Source of the DNA: CAYJAZ01 sp964368455
Lineage (GTDB): Bacteria > Desulfobacterota > Desulfovibrionia > Desulfovibrionales > Desulfovibrionaceae
Reading direction: 5' to 3'
Assembly: GCA_964368455.1 (NCBI GenBank)
Contig: CAYJAZ010000007.1
Coordinates: 1 to 64,000, forward strand
DNA length: 64,000 bases
Shown piece after piece: positions 1 to 9,339 of the stretch. The notes beneath the pieces were generated by a model. It was not told where the DNA came from. It did no database searches and was given only the letters and a program-made list of their open reading frames with translations. Each line of letters begins with the position of its first letter. Position 1 is the stretch's first letter. The translations under genes were made by a program, and so were the position numbers.

Positions 1-59
1 TCACATTGCTTATGGACTGTAAGCATTTTTCTGCTTTTTCCAATTCAATAACTTTAGAG

Positions 60-503
60 TGTTTATTAAAGAAATATTTACTATTTATCATTTAAAGCTT
101 TCTGGGTTGCAACACCTGAAAAAATCGGCTCTTCCTCAAAGACAGGGGCAAGTTCATTTTTTCATGGACAAATAAATTCCATTTTTGCTGAATTTTTCGA
201 GTAATTTATTTCAAGTAAAAGGTTTTGTTTTTCTGGGAATCTGCCAATTTAGAAACTATGTACAGTGGATACGAACTCTTAATCTGTAATTTTAAAAGTT
301 CCTAAAGTCGTATGTTCTACGCTGGATAAGCTGCATTTTTCGATGGAAACCTTTTGTAGCTTTTTAGATTTACAATGAAGGCATTCAATTTTTTCGATAA
401 ATTTTGCTTGGAATATCAATGAGCTTTCATGTGCAACTTTTTCAATGACAAAATCTGATAAGGCTATTATAAATCTATCCATGGGTAGTTCCGTTGAAAT
501 CAA
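60..503 (-). pseudogene. Decayed ISL3-family transposase, N-terminal part
   Basis: The minus strand from 503 down to 279 reads as a 74-residue open stretch with an ISL3-like N-terminus. It has an 'ALSDFVIEKV' start region and a zinc-finger-like CLHC motif followed by SKKL, then a stop. Past the stop, similarity continues in other frames: 'IPRKTKPFT' and 'KLLEKFSKNGI' resemble the 'RFPGI..RKR.TEPFR..VF.KH..GI' stretch that follows the zinc finger in ISL3 transposases. At least two frameshifts and several stops interrupt it, so it is not functional. No terminal inverted repeats were seen, and the rest may lie left of the window. The family call comes from remembered motif patterns, so it is moderate in confidence. 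Confidence 0.55.
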
Positions 504-957
504 TTGCCCTGTTGGGCATCCTCTTAGTGAATAGCTTGTGAATGCCCTTTTTTATTTAATTCAGCAATATTTTTAAAGAGGGATTTTTCACCTTGCTCTT
601 TTACTCGAGAAGGAGGCATTCTCTGCATATAAATAAGATAGAATAATTTCGGGTATGAGAATATTGTTCTTATTTTCATATAATTAGAATGAAACAATCA
701 AAGTGTTTTTTTTCACTTGGCTTTGTCTTCAAAGGGCTTTATTTTTTTTAAAATAAATTTTCCAAAAGTATATTGATTGTAATCATATGAAATTATATGT
801 TTTTATTTTTTATTCTATTGAATTTTAGCTAATAAAAGCTCTAGGAAAACAGTATCTGTAACCACAGTTACAGATAGAAATTATTTCTTGTGATAATAAA
901 CACAAACATAATTAGAAAATAATTTCTAAACAATACAAATTATTCTTTGGAGGCCTT
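504..957. promoter_or_regulatory. Intergenic region upstream of the sulfotransferase, with a perfect palindrome
   Basis: This 454-bp gap is AT-rich and has no credible gene. At 505-547 three copies of one short motif (TGCCC, then GGGCA, then ATGCCC followed by six T) can form two alternative small hairpins. At 853-876 there is a perfect inverted repeat with 10-nt arms, TATCTGTAAC and GTTACAGATA, around CACA. Its TGTAA-N6-TTACA core has the geometry of a Crp/Fnr-family operator, and a Crp/Fnr-type regulator lies two genes downstream. A strong ribosome binding site, GGAGG, sits just before the start at 958. Confidence 0.6.
853..876. promoter_or_regulatory. Candidate Crp/Fnr-type operator (perfect palindrome)
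   Basis: The arms TATCTGTAAC and GTTACAGATA are exact reverse complements separated by CACA. The site is about 80 bp upstream of the arylsulfate sulfotransferase start. The dyad layout matches operators bound by Crp/Fnr-family dimers, although the half-site is not the classical TGTGA or TTGAT. Control by the regulator at 4519-5190 is an inference from proximity. Confidence 0.5.
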
Positions 958-2841
958 ATGTCAAAATTCATTTCTTACCATTATGAAGAACATCTAATCA
1001 CAAGACAAAACAAAGCGGAAGCTGCCTTTCTAGCTGATTTTGAAGAAAAATCCCCTAGTTTAGCAGAAGCGATGGTCATTGTAAATCCTTATTTTATCAA
1101 TCCTTTATGTGCACTTGTACTTTTTAAAACTGAAAAAAAATCTATTCCAACGCTTACAATTCATGGTAAGAGAAATTCTCGTGAAGACATAGTTAAAGTC
1201 TTTAAAGAAGATACAAGCCACGTAATTCCAGTGATTGGGCTTTATGAAGGCATTGATACAAAAATCACAATCTCTCTTTCGACTGGCGAACAGCAAATTT
1301 TCAACATTCAGGCTCATGAATTGCCAGATGGTGTTTCTCGTTGTCGTAGTGTTATGACAAGTATTGATTATTTTGGTACAGATTTCATGTTCCTCACATC
1401 CGCTGGTAAAGAACGTACAGCTGCATATGACTATATGGGAGATTTGCGTTGGTTATTAACAATTCCTACAATGTTTGACTTAAAGCGTTTACAAAATGGA
1501 AATGTTCTCACAGGTTCATACCGTTATAGCCACATGCCTTATCATTGTACTGGTCTTGTTGAGATGAATTTACTTGGAAAGATATATAAAGAATATAGAA
1601 TGCCTGGTGATTATCATCACGATCATTTTGAATTAGAAAATGGTAATATCATGGCTCTTACGCAAGAATTTTCGGAAACTTCTACAACAGTAGAAGATAT
1701 GATTGCCTTGCTTGATAAAGAAACAGGCGAAGTTTTACGTACATGGGATTATAAAGACTTTTTACCAACAGATGCAGCTGGTTCTGGCTCACAGAGCACA
1801 CATGACTGGTTCCACAACAATGCTCTTTGGGTAGATGAAAAAAACAATACAATTACTATTTCAGGACGTCATCAGGATGCAATAGTTAATTTCAACTACG
1901 ACGATAGCACTATTAATTGGATTATCGGCGATCCTGACACATGGCCTGAAGACATGAAGAAATATTTCTTCACACCTGTTGGAGATAATTTTGAATGGCA
2001 ATACGAACAACATGCTTGTGTGATGTGTCCTAATGGCGATATCATGGCTTTTGATAATGGCCGTTACCGTTCAAAAAGAAAAGAAAATTATATTTTAAAT
2101 AAAGATAATTTTTCCAGAGGTGTACGCTATAACATCGACACAGAAAAAATGGAAATCAAGCAAGTGTGGCAATTTGGTAAAGAATTTGGGCAATCCTTTT
2201 TCTCTCCTTATATTAGTAATGTGGAATTTTATGCTGAGGGGCATTATCTTATTCACTCAGGCGGAATCGGTAGTATAGGTGGCAATGCGTCTGATAATTT
2301 TGCAGCATTTTTCACTCCAGAACAATTAGCAACAAGCGAATACGACATGTGTTCAAAAACATTTGAACAAAAAGACGGTGTTGTCATGTACTATTTAGAA
2401 GTAGATGGCAATTTCTATAGAGCTGAAAGATTGCCTGCCTACCATGAAAAAGAAAATGCAAGCTTTGAAAAAGGTAAAATTCTTGGCGAACTTGGTATAA
2501 CACCAACTTTTAGCACTATTCCAGATGTTGAAGAAACTTTGGAAATGGTGCCTGCTGAATATGCTTTGAGCATTGTAGAAGAAGAAGACAAGCTTGTCCT
2601 TACTGGTAGTTTTAAGCGTGGACTCTTAGTTATGTACACTCTTGAAGGTAAAGAAAACAATGGTTACTACATCAACACAGCAGCTGTTGATTGGTTAGCA
2701 ATGTGTTCTGCTGCTTTCCTTGAAAAAGATGTAGACATTACAAAATTTAGCATAAGCAAAAGAAATCTCTCAGGAAAATATGACATCAAGCTTATTATCG
2801 ATAATAAGAAATACCAAACTGGTGTGAGCATTTTCTGTTAA
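958..2841 (+). CDS. assT: Arylsulfate sulfotransferase (ASST family), no signal peptide
   Basis: Predicted PAPS-independent arylsulfate sulfotransferase, which moves a sulfuryl group from one phenolic sulfate ester to another phenol through a sulfo-histidine intermediate. The 627-residue length fits the family. Family signatures are visible: the HHDH cluster near residues 220-223, DWFHNN near 283-288 (His286), SGRHQ near 302-306 (Arg304) and EQHACV near 350-355 (His352). These correspond to His252, His356, Arg374 and the catalytic His436 of the E. coli enzyme. The N-terminus (MSKFISYHYEEH) is polar with no hydrophobic export segment, unlike the periplasmic E. coli protein, so this form is probably cytoplasmic. 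GGAGG four bases before the ATG fixes the start. The transporter 37 bp downstream may import the sulfate-ester donor or an acceptor. Confidence 0.88.
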   Translation: MSKFISYHYEEHLITRQNKAEAAFLADFEEKSPSLAEAMVIVNPYFINPLCALVLFKTEKKSIPTLTIHGKRNSREDIVKVFKEDTSHVIPVIGLYEGIDTKITISLSTGEQQIFNIQAHELPDGVSRCRSVMTSIDYFGTDFMFLTSAGKERTAAYDYMGDLRWLLTIPTMFDLKRLQNGNVLTGSYRYSHMPYHCTGLVEMNLLGKIYKEYRMPGDYHHDHFELENGNIMALTQEFSETSTTVEDMIALLDKETGEVLRTWDYKDFLPTDAAGSGSQSTHDWFHNNALWVDEKNNTITISGRHQDAIVNFNYDDSTINWIIGDPDTWPEDMKKYFFTPVGDNFEWQYEQHACVMCPNGDIMAFDNGRYRSKRKENYILNKDNFSRGVRYNIDTEKMEIKQVWQFGKEFGQSFFSPYISNVEFYAEGHYLIHSGGIGSIGGNASDNFAAFFTPEQLATSEYDMCSKTFEQKDGVVMYYLEVDGNFYRAERLPAYHEKENASFEKGKILGELGITPTFSTIPDVEETLEMVPAEYALSIVEEEDKLVLTGSFKRGLLVMYTLEGKENNGYYINTAAVDWLAMCSAAFLEKDVDITKFSISKRNLSGKYDIKLIIDNKKYQTGVSIFC

Positions 2842-2878
2842 TTTGTAAGTATACATGTATTTTTTATAAGGAGTTTTT

Positions 2879-4414
2879 ATGCAAAACCAAGAAAAAGCCT
2901 CTGTTTCATATGTAAAAATAATACATATCCTCATAGGGCTTAGTATTATGATATTTGGCCAATTTTTAGATTCGCCAAAGTTTCTCGTGGATTCAAGTGA
3001 AAAACTTTTATCAATGGGCTTTCCGCAAGTTGGTGAAAGTGTTGAAGTTTTCATTAGTCATAAAGGTATGATAGTAAGTAGTATCTTTATTGGATTAATT
3101 TATTTATGGATCTTTGTAGATATTGTTTGGCCTAGCTTTTTAGGGATTATTCTTTTAGGTATAAGTGATTTTTCATCCATGAAAAATGTGCTCACTACTT
3201 GCTTTGGAAACCCAACCTTTGTCTTTATTTTCTTTTTGCTTATATTTTGTGCGGCTTTAGTCAAAAGTAAATTAGCCGAACATTTTGCACGATATTTGCT
3301 GACAAGAGATATGGTAAAGGGGCGTCCGTGGTTACTTACAAGTATTATATTAGTCACAGCTTATCTTACTGAATTTATAGCACAAATCGGTTCTGTTCTT
3401 ATTGTTTGGCCTGTTCTTTACTTTATCTTTAATGAATGTGGTTATAAAAAGGGCGATCGTTATGTTTCTTTTATGATTGCAAACGTTGTGATGATGGCTG
3501 TGCTTTCTTTTTCTTCTGACATAATAAAGGGTGGTCCTTTTTATGTTATGGCTGGAATGACTTCCTTTATACAGTCAAATCCACAAATGAATATTGTGCC
3601 AATTGATTTCTTATCTTATCTCTTCTTTTCAATTACTTTATCAATTATAATTGCTTGTATTATACTATTCTTGATGCGTTATGTGTATAAAGTAGATATT
3701 GAACCATTGAGAAGATTTGATATTGAACTTTTGAAAGCAAATCCTCTTCCACCGCTCAATTTTGAGCAAAAAATGCTTATCGCTTTATTTGCTTTCTTTG
3801 GTACATGGATGCTTTTGTCCGGCTTATTACCAAAAGGTGTTGTAGGAGATTTTCTTCGTTCAAATCAGATGGGTGTGACTTTAATACTCGCATTTATTAT
3901 GTCTGTAGTGACGTATAAAGGGAAGAAATTACTCGATTTTCCAACAATAATGCCTATATTTACATGGAATTTATATTGTTTATTTATGGCAGTTTATTTA
4001 TTTGGCGGATTGATTGCACGTCCAGAAACTAATATAGTTATTGTGATTGAATCAGTATTTAGTAATATCTTTACTGGTGTTAGCTATACAGAACTTATTG
4101 TAATAGCAGTACTTATAGGCTTATTGCAAACAAACTTAATGAACTCAATTGTGACAGGTTTAATTCTTTCACCTATCTTCATCACAATAAGCTTCATGTA
4201 TGGATACGCGATAAATCCACTCTTAGTCTGTTTCTTCTTTATTGTCTTTATTGCGGTACTCACTCCCGCGGGCTCGCCTTATGCCGCCTTGCTCTTTTCC
4301 AATAATGATTGGATTTCAAAAAAAGATGCTGTTCACCATGCATTCCTTGCTACCCTTATATGTTTGCTTGTAGTATTCTTTATAGGAATTCCTTTTGCAC
4401 AACTGCTCTTTTAA
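2879..4414 (+). CDS. DASS/SLC13-like or ArsB/NhaD-superfamily anion transporter
   Basis: A 511-residue polytopic inner-membrane protein with about a dozen hydrophobic segments. The first is at roughly residues 12-27, followed by a pair near 60-100; a hydrophilic linker follows near 265-295 and more helices run to the C-terminus. The overall pattern and the late 'LTPAGSPYAALLF' segment resemble divalent anion:sodium symporters and related ion-transporter families, where a conserved polar-Pro turn lies in the second half. A ribosome binding site (AAGGAG) precedes the ATG. It follows the sulfotransferase by 37 bp and is most likely co-transcribed, so organic sulfate esters, sulfate or a dicarboxylate are plausible substrates. 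The exact family and substrate cannot be decided by eye. Confidence 0.65.
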   Translation: MQNQEKASVSYVKIIHILIGLSIMIFGQFLDSPKFLVDSSEKLLSMGFPQVGESVEVFISHKGMIVSSIFIGLIYLWIFVDIVWPSFLGIILLGISDFSSMKNVLTTCFGNPTFVFIFFLLIFCAALVKSKLAEHFARYLLTRDMVKGRPWLLTSIILVTAYLTEFIAQIGSVLIVWPVLYFIFNECGYKKGDRYVSFMIANVVMMAVLSFSSDIIKGGPFYVMAGMTSFIQSNPQMNIVPIDFLSYLFFSITLSIIIACIILFLMRYVYKVDIEPLRRFDIELLKANPLPPLNFEQKMLIALFAFFGTWMLLSGLLPKGVVGDFLRSNQMGVTLILAFIMSVVTYKGKKLLDFPTIMPIFTWNLYCLFMAVYLFGGLIARPETNIVIVIESVFSNIFTGVSYTELIVIAVLIGLLQTNLMNSIVTGLILSPIFITISFMYGYAINPLLVCFFFIVFIAVLTPAGSPYAALLFSNNDWISKKDAVHHAFLATLICLLVVFFIGIPFAQLLF

Positions 4415-4442
4415 ACTATAAAATAATTAGACTTTAGCTATT

Positions 4443-4487
4443 GAAAAGCATTTATAAAATTTTATATAGATTTTATAAATGCTTTTC
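4443..4487. terminator. Stem-loop between convergent genes
   Basis: Perfect inverted repeat with 18-nt arms (4443-4460 and 4470-4487, beginning GAAAAGCATTTATAAAAT) around a 9-nt loop. It has A-rich and T-rich flanks on opposite sides. It lies between the transporter (plus) and the Crp/Fnr gene (minus), so it can serve as a bidirectional terminator. Confidence 0.75.
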
Positions 4488-4518
4488 TTTGTTAATTGAT
4501 TTTTTTAAAAGTGGCGTA

Positions 4519-5190
4519 TTATTCTTCGTCTAGATACTGTCTGAGCTCGTCTTCATTTATAACTTCGATGCTATTTTTTGCTCCAATTTCTATGATGCCA
4601 TTTTTCTTAAATTCTTGTAATGTTCTACACACGCTCACACGATGAATACTCAAAATTTGTGCTATTTCTTCTTGAGAAAAAGAGGGAAAAGTATCTTTGT
4701 CTTTTTTTTCATACAAAGAACTTAAAAGAAAGCGAGCCATCTTTTGTTTAGGATTGCCAAGTTGCACTTTAGTGGCATAATTATAAAGGCACATAGAGTT
4801 ATTTGCTATATGCTGCAAGGCTTCTCGTATGGCTTGAGGGTGTTTTGCAAAGAAATCATCGTCTTCAAAAATTTTTCCATTGAATTTCCATAATTGACTG
4901 TCTTTATTAGCAATTATATGGTATTCTTCTGGTGCGGATTTTGTGAGCATACAAACCAAGAGACAGAGCGAATTTTCTCCAAAGATATTGAGAATTTTTG
5001 CTGTGCCATTAATAGTGTAGTATTTTAGTGTTATCAAACCTTTTTCAACAAAGAAAAAATCGTAATTTTCACTAAAATCAACATAAATGGTTTGATTTTT
5101 ATTAAGGCGAACTGAGCTTGCTAAATGCAGTAAGTTTTGCCATGAAGATGCACTATTTTCAACATAAGGGGTGAAATTTTTATGATCCAT
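4519..5190 (-). CDS. Crp/Fnr-family transcriptional regulator
   Basis: A 223-residue protein with an N-terminal cyclic-nucleotide-binding-like beta-roll (about residues 25-115), a dimerisation helix (about 120-150) and a C-terminal winged helix-turn-helix at about 165-200 (SQEEIAQILSIHRVSVCRTL). It has no N-terminal cysteine cluster, so it is not an Fnr-type iron-sulfur sensor; the ligand is unknown. A close paralogue lies at 56573-57289, sharing DFFFVE..G in the roll and LSIHRV in the recognition helix. Both paralogues sit next to sulfate-ester genes, this one beside the sulfotransferase and the other divergent from the sulfatase-like gene. It converges on the sulfotransferase pair and is a plausible controller of it. 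An upstream dyad at 5224-5241 could mediate autoregulation. Confidence 0.85.
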   Translation of the reverse strand: MDHKNFTPYVENSASSWQNLLHLASSVRLNKNQTIYVDFSENYDFFFVEKGLITLKYYTINGTAKILNIFGENSLCLLVCMLTKSAPEEYHIIANKDSQLWKFNGKIFEDDDFFAKHPQAIREALQHIANNSMCLYNYATKVQLGNPKQKMARFLLSSLYEKKDKDTFPSFSQEEIAQILSIHRVSVCRTLQEFKKNGIIEIGAKNSIEVINEDELRQYLDEE

Positions 5191-5779
5191 TTATAAAACT
5201 CTCGCTTTGATTTCTGTTTATTATTTCACTCATTCGTGAAAAGAGTTTTGTTAGATGAGCTAAAAAACAGGCAAAAATAATCTTCTTTATTCATAGCCAA
5301 ATCGATACATCAAAAAAATAAAAGTTAATTTTATTTTGACATTTAAAAAATAGAAAAGCCAAAATAAGACTCTGATATTTTGATTGTTTACATTGAATAA
5401 ATTATCATATTTTAAATATAAATGCAAATGTAAAATAGTGCAATAACATTCATTTTACAGTATTATTTCAATTTTAACATAAATCTATAGTAGATAAATT
5501 GTATTATTCATCTCTTATTTATATCTTTAGAAAATCTATAATTTAATGCTCTTTCTTTGATTATGTCACAGTTTTATAGAGAGTTTTTTATGGTGTATAA
5601 TATGTGATTAGATAATTCAAGTACCATTTAATGAGATTTCAAACAAAATGTAAATATTTGCTTTTTTGAATTTTTCGTTGTATAAATATTGCTGTTATGT
5701 ATGTTTTTGGGTGATAATAGTACAAGAATGGACTTTTACTCATAAATAAATTGATCTAATTTACAAAAGGAAATGTTAA
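5191..5779. promoter_or_regulatory. Divergent intergenic region between Crp/Fnr-type and DtxR-type regulators
   Basis: This 589-bp, very AT-rich gap shows no credible small gene on either strand. Close to the minus-strand regulator there is a dyad, TTTCAC and GTGAAA separated by six bases (5224-5241). A CAAAATA/TATTTTG inverted repeat with a 9-nt loop lies around 5364-5386. A plausible promoter for the DtxR-type gene is TTGCTG at 5689-5694 and GATAAT at 5713-5718, 18 bp apart. Confidence 0.4.
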
Positions 5780-6244
5780 ATGGAAGATTCAAGCGATAAG
5801 CTTTCTCCAATTCTTGAAAATTATTTAGAAATAATATTTTATGAAGAATTTGAATCTGGGGTAGCAAGAACAGGAACAATTGCTGAAAAAGCAAATGTGT
5901 CAAGTTCAACTGTTACAAGTGCGTTAAAATCTTTACAGAAAATGGGCTATGTTATTTATCAGCCATATAAATTTATAAAACTCACTGAAAAAGGAATGAA
6001 GCTTGCTCGTAGAATTGTTCATAAACATTCAGTACTTAAAGAGTTTTTTTCTACTGTGTTGAATATGTCTGAAGAAAAGGCAAATGAAGTAGCTTGTGAG
6101 CTTGAACATAGTATTGATGAAGAAACTTTTGATAAATTAGGTAAATTTACTCTTTATGCAATTAATACACCAGCATTAATTGAAAATTGGGAAGAAAAAT
6201 CAAGTGGTAAATTTTCTGTTAAAAGCAAATCAGTAAAAAAGTAA
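5780..6244 (+). CDS. DtxR/MntR-family metal-dependent regulator, copy 1
   Basis: A 154-residue regulator with an N-terminal winged helix-turn-helix (about residues 10-70; TIAEKANVSSSTVTSALKSL is the DNA-reading part) and a metal-binding and dimerisation domain (about 72-140). The ligand motif ACELEH near residue 113 carries Cys-x-x-Glu-His, as in the iron-type DtxR primary site rather than the manganese-type MntR motif; KHSVLKEFF supplies the conserved His. There is no SH3-like third domain, as in other short family members. AAAGGAAA upstream of the ATG supports the start. The paralogue at 19474-19938 is equally long. Their placement around the nitrogenase-like and M16/Yej genes suggests iron-responsive control of the island. 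Confidence 0.85.
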   Translation: MEDSSDKLSPILENYLEIIFYEEFESGVARTGTIAEKANVSSSTVTSALKSLQKMGYVIYQPYKFIKLTEKGMKLARRIVHKHSVLKEFFSTVLNMSEEKANEVACELEHSIDEETFDKLGKFTLYAINTPALIENWEEKSSGKFSVKSKSVKK

Positions 6245-6266
6245 TTCATTGAAATAAAATATTTTT

Positions 6267-6316
6267 AAAGCATCTTGCTCCTGAAAATCTCATATAAGGA
6301 ACAAGATGCTTTTTTA
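6267..6316. terminator. Bidirectional terminator after dtxR-like copy 1
   Basis: Arms 6267-6282 and 6297-6312 pair over 16 nt with one mismatch (core GCATCTTG/CAAGATGC). A T-run follows on the plus strand and A-rich sequence precedes it for the minus strand. It separates the convergent dtxR-like and M16C genes. Confidence 0.85.
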
Positions 6317-6324
6317 TTAATCAA

Positions 6325-9234
6325 TTAGAGTATTTTGACTATTTTCCAATTTTTATTTTGTGCAAAATTCTCTAGATTTTCACCACCAAAACTTACATAA
6401 TTAGCGTGATTAATTGCTTTTTTAAGGATTTGAGCATAAGCATGAAAATCACTTGTTTTAGTGTTAAAAATTTCATCACGTACTTTTTGCCTAAATTCTA
6501 TTGTTTCATTGCTTAAATCTCTCCACAATGCAGTTGAAGCCTTTGCTTCAGGCAGTAAGTAGGAATCGTATTCGCCTATTGTGCCAATAATTGCACAGTT
6601 TAATTCCCTTTCAGACAAATTAATATTTTCAAGAAAATCAACACTTTTTTGGAAGACTTCTATTGTTTTTTCTGTTTGTGGATCACGATAAGAAGCAAAG
6701 ATTAAAGTTCCGTCTGCTTTTGAAAATTGTATTCCACAGCCATAAGCACCACCGATAACGCGAACTCTATCCCAAAGATAAGTCATACGTAAATATCTAT
6801 TTATAATTAGAGCAGAGCCATGAAAAGTGTATCCTTCTTTATAAAGATTGAGTCCCATGCCCATATAATTTACTCTTGATGGCAGAATATATGCTTCGTT
6901 TTCATGTATAAAATTATGCTCCCATGTGGCTGTTTTAAAAGATATTTTACTTTCATTTAATTGGGCTAAAAGTTTTGTAAAAGCTTTTTGACTATATTCT
7001 AGAAGTGTATTGTTTGCAGTAATATCAAAAATAAGATTGTTCTTGCTAAAAAGATGTGCATGTATTGTTTGTAAATCTTTTAATATTTTATTCCAATTTG
7101 AATCAATTGTATCAACAAGTTCACGTATATAATTTACATAGCTTACACCTTGCGTGTGTTCTTGAAGAGCACCAACAGAAGAAAATCTGGCATTTAATCT
7201 AGTCATTGCAAAAGTTCGTCCACCTGGAATAAGCATTTTTTCGACATTTGCTTTTTCTTCTAAAAGCATTTGCGTGAAACGTTTTTTATTGTCAAAATTA
7301 GTCGAAAAAAGTATTTCTTCAAAAAGCGTAGCAAGTTTTTCTATATTGTCTTTTGTGCTTTTTCCACTTAATACAAAGCAAGTAATATCTTGATCTGATT
7401 GAAGTTTAGGCAAGAAATTTGTGCTTGCTTTTATTCCGCCAGTATGAGCTCCAATTTCTAATCCAAGTTCTGTATAATTTGATTTTGCTGTTCCTATTTC
7501 TGTGAGAGCTCGTGAATAAAGTGGAAGAAGTTGTAGCAAATCATAAGGAAGAGAATCTAATTTACAAATAAATTTTGAATATATTATTCCATTTGTTTCA
7601 ATAGGATGTGTATAGACTCCTATATTGTTTTTATCTTTTTGAAGAGGGAGTTCTTTTTCTATTTTTGAAATATCGTCTAAGCTAAGAACAGGTATAGTTT
7701 CAAGTGCTTCTTGGCTATCTTCTTTTTCTTGTGCTTCTTTAATATTTCTTGATTTTCTTTCTATCTCTTTTCTCTGACTTTCAGATAAAGAATTATATAA
7801 TTTTTCAATCTTGGCTTCTTCTTCAAGTATACGTAACTGTCCTTGCTCTTTGTCAGGAACTAATTTTATAAGTACAGAATGCTGATTTTCTAAGAAATAT
7901 TTTTTAATTAAATTTTCAAAAATATTTTCATTATTTTTCACTTTTTCCTTAATAGTTGCGAGATTTTCTTCCCATTTAAGTGCCTCTATAGGATCTTTAT
8001 CATGTAACCAATTTGTAAGGCATTTTGTCATTGTCATAAGGCCTTTAGGAAACATATGGAAAGAATTTTCTCTTAAGCTAAATTCGTATGAATTTATAGC
8101 TGCTTCTATTGTTTTTTTATCAATGTCATCGTTTGCAAGTTTTGTTAATGTTTTGATTATAATATCTTGCATTTCTTCTTTTTTTTCAAGTTCAATCGAG
8201 CGTAAACCAACTGAATAATACATTTGTATTAATGAATTACCAAGTCCGCCTCGCACATCTTCGCCTAAACCAGAGTCAATTAAAGCCTTTCTTAAGGGAG
8301 CTCCTGCAAAGCCCATAAGAATATTATCTAGAATACCAAATAATAAATTTATTTCACTTTCATACACGGGTGGAAGAAGCCAAGCTAAAAGAGCATGGCC
8401 TTTGTTTGCAACATCATTTTGTGAAACTTCAAATTTTGCATCAAGTGTGCGGAATGAATTTATTGTTTTTTGCAAAGGAATGGCAGAATCGATATCGATT
8501 TTATCAAAACGAGAAATAACTTCGTCTATTTTTTTCAAACGCATTTGTTCATCATCGTCGCCCCATGCAAAAAAATAGGCATTTGATGGATGGTAATAAT
8601 TTTTATGAAATTCTTCAAAATCTTCATAGTTTAAATCAAGTATATGTTTTGGATCACCGCCAGAACTATGTTTATAAAGAGTGTCAGGAAAAAGGCCTTG
8701 TTTTAATTGTTCGTTTAAAATTGTGTCTGGGGAAGAATAGGAACCTTTCATTTCATTGTAGACAACGCCTTTAAATTGCCATTTTTCGCCCGAAGTATCG
8801 ATGTGCCAGCCCTCTTGAGCAAAAATATGAGGGCCTTCACTTGTTCGCACTCTAGGAAAAAATACTGCGTCCATATACACATCCATTAAATTATAAAGAT
8901 CTTGCGTATTTGTGCTAGCAACTGGATAGCAAGTTTTATCAGGATAAGTGAGTGCGTTTAAAAATGTTTGTAATGAACTTTTTAACAGCTGGACAAAAGG
9001 TTCTTTTGTTGGGTATTTTTCTGATCCACAAAGAACAGAATGCTCTAAAATATGAGCAACACCTGTAGAATCTTTTGGTGGAGTGCGAAAAGAAACAGCA
9101 AAGCATTTATTTGCATCATCATTTATTATTGAAAGAAATTGTGCACCTGTTTTATCGTGGTGGTAAAATTTTGCAATACCTGAAATTTCTTGAATTTTTT
9201 CTTCTTTTATTAATGTAAAACCAAATGTATTCAT
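6325..9234 (-). CDS. Cytoplasmic M16C metallopeptidase (presequence-protease/PreP type)
   Basis: A 969-residue zinc peptidase of the insulinase clan with the full-length M16C layout: an active N-terminal half, a helical linker (about residues 465-520, rich in Lys/Glu) and an inactive C-terminal half. The inverted zinc motif HILEH is at residues 61-65 (His61, Glu64, His65), followed by SLQTFLNALTYPDKT, typical of PreP. A downstream EMKGSYSS stretch contains the likely third zinc ligand. The N-terminus has no signal peptide, so it should act in the cytoplasm on short to medium peptides. It is the last gene of the minus-strand yejABEF operon (105 bp after yejF, with its own AAAGGA site), which suggests it degrades peptides that Yej imports. 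Confidence 0.88.
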   Translation of the reverse strand: MNTFGFTLIKEEKIQEISGIAKFYHHDKTGAQFLSIINDDANKCFAVSFRTPPKDSTGVAHILEHSVLCGSEKYPTKEPFVQLLKSSLQTFLNALTYPDKTCYPVASTNTQDLYNLMDVYMDAVFFPRVRTSEGPHIFAQEGWHIDTSGEKWQFKGVVYNEMKGSYSSPDTILNEQLKQGLFPDTLYKHSSGGDPKHILDLNYEDFEEFHKNYYHPSNAYFFAWGDDDEQMRLKKIDEVISRFDKIDIDSAIPLQKTINSFRTLDAKFEVSQNDVANKGHALLAWLLPPVYESEINLLFGILDNILMGFAGAPLRKALIDSGLGEDVRGGLGNSLIQMYYSVGLRSIELEKKEEMQDIIIKTLTKLANDDIDKKTIEAAINSYEFSLRENSFHMFPKGLMTMTKCLTNWLHDKDPIEALKWEENLATIKEKVKNNENIFENLIKKYFLENQHSVLIKLVPDKEQGQLRILEEEAKIEKLYNSLSESQRKEIERKSRNIKEAQEKEDSQEALETIPVLSLDDISKIEKELPLQKDKNNIGVYTHPIETNGIIYSKFICKLDSLPYDLLQLLPLYSRALTEIGTAKSNYTELGLEIGAHTGGIKASTNFLPKLQSDQDITCFVLSGKSTKDNIEKLATLFEEILFSTNFDNKKRFTQMLLEEKANVEKMLIPGGRTFAMTRLNARFSSVGALQEHTQGVSYVNYIRELVDTIDSNWNKILKDLQTIHAHLFSKNNLIFDITANNTLLEYSQKAFTKLLAQLNESKISFKTATWEHNFIHENEAYILPSRVNYMGMGLNLYKEGYTFHGSALIINRYLRMTYLWDRVRVIGGAYGCGIQFSKADGTLIFASYRDPQTEKTIEVFQKSVDFLENINLSERELNCAIIGTIGEYDSYLLPEAKASTALWRDLSNETIEFRQKVRDEIFNTKTSDFHAYAQILKKAINHANYVSFGGENLENFAQNKNWKIVKIL

Positions 9235-9339
9235 TTTATATCCTTTTATAAATTTAATTTTTTGTAAATTCTTTGAAAAAATAGATGTATCCTCTCATTT
9301 ATTGAAAAAATAAAACAAAATAGTGAAAATCTTATTTTT

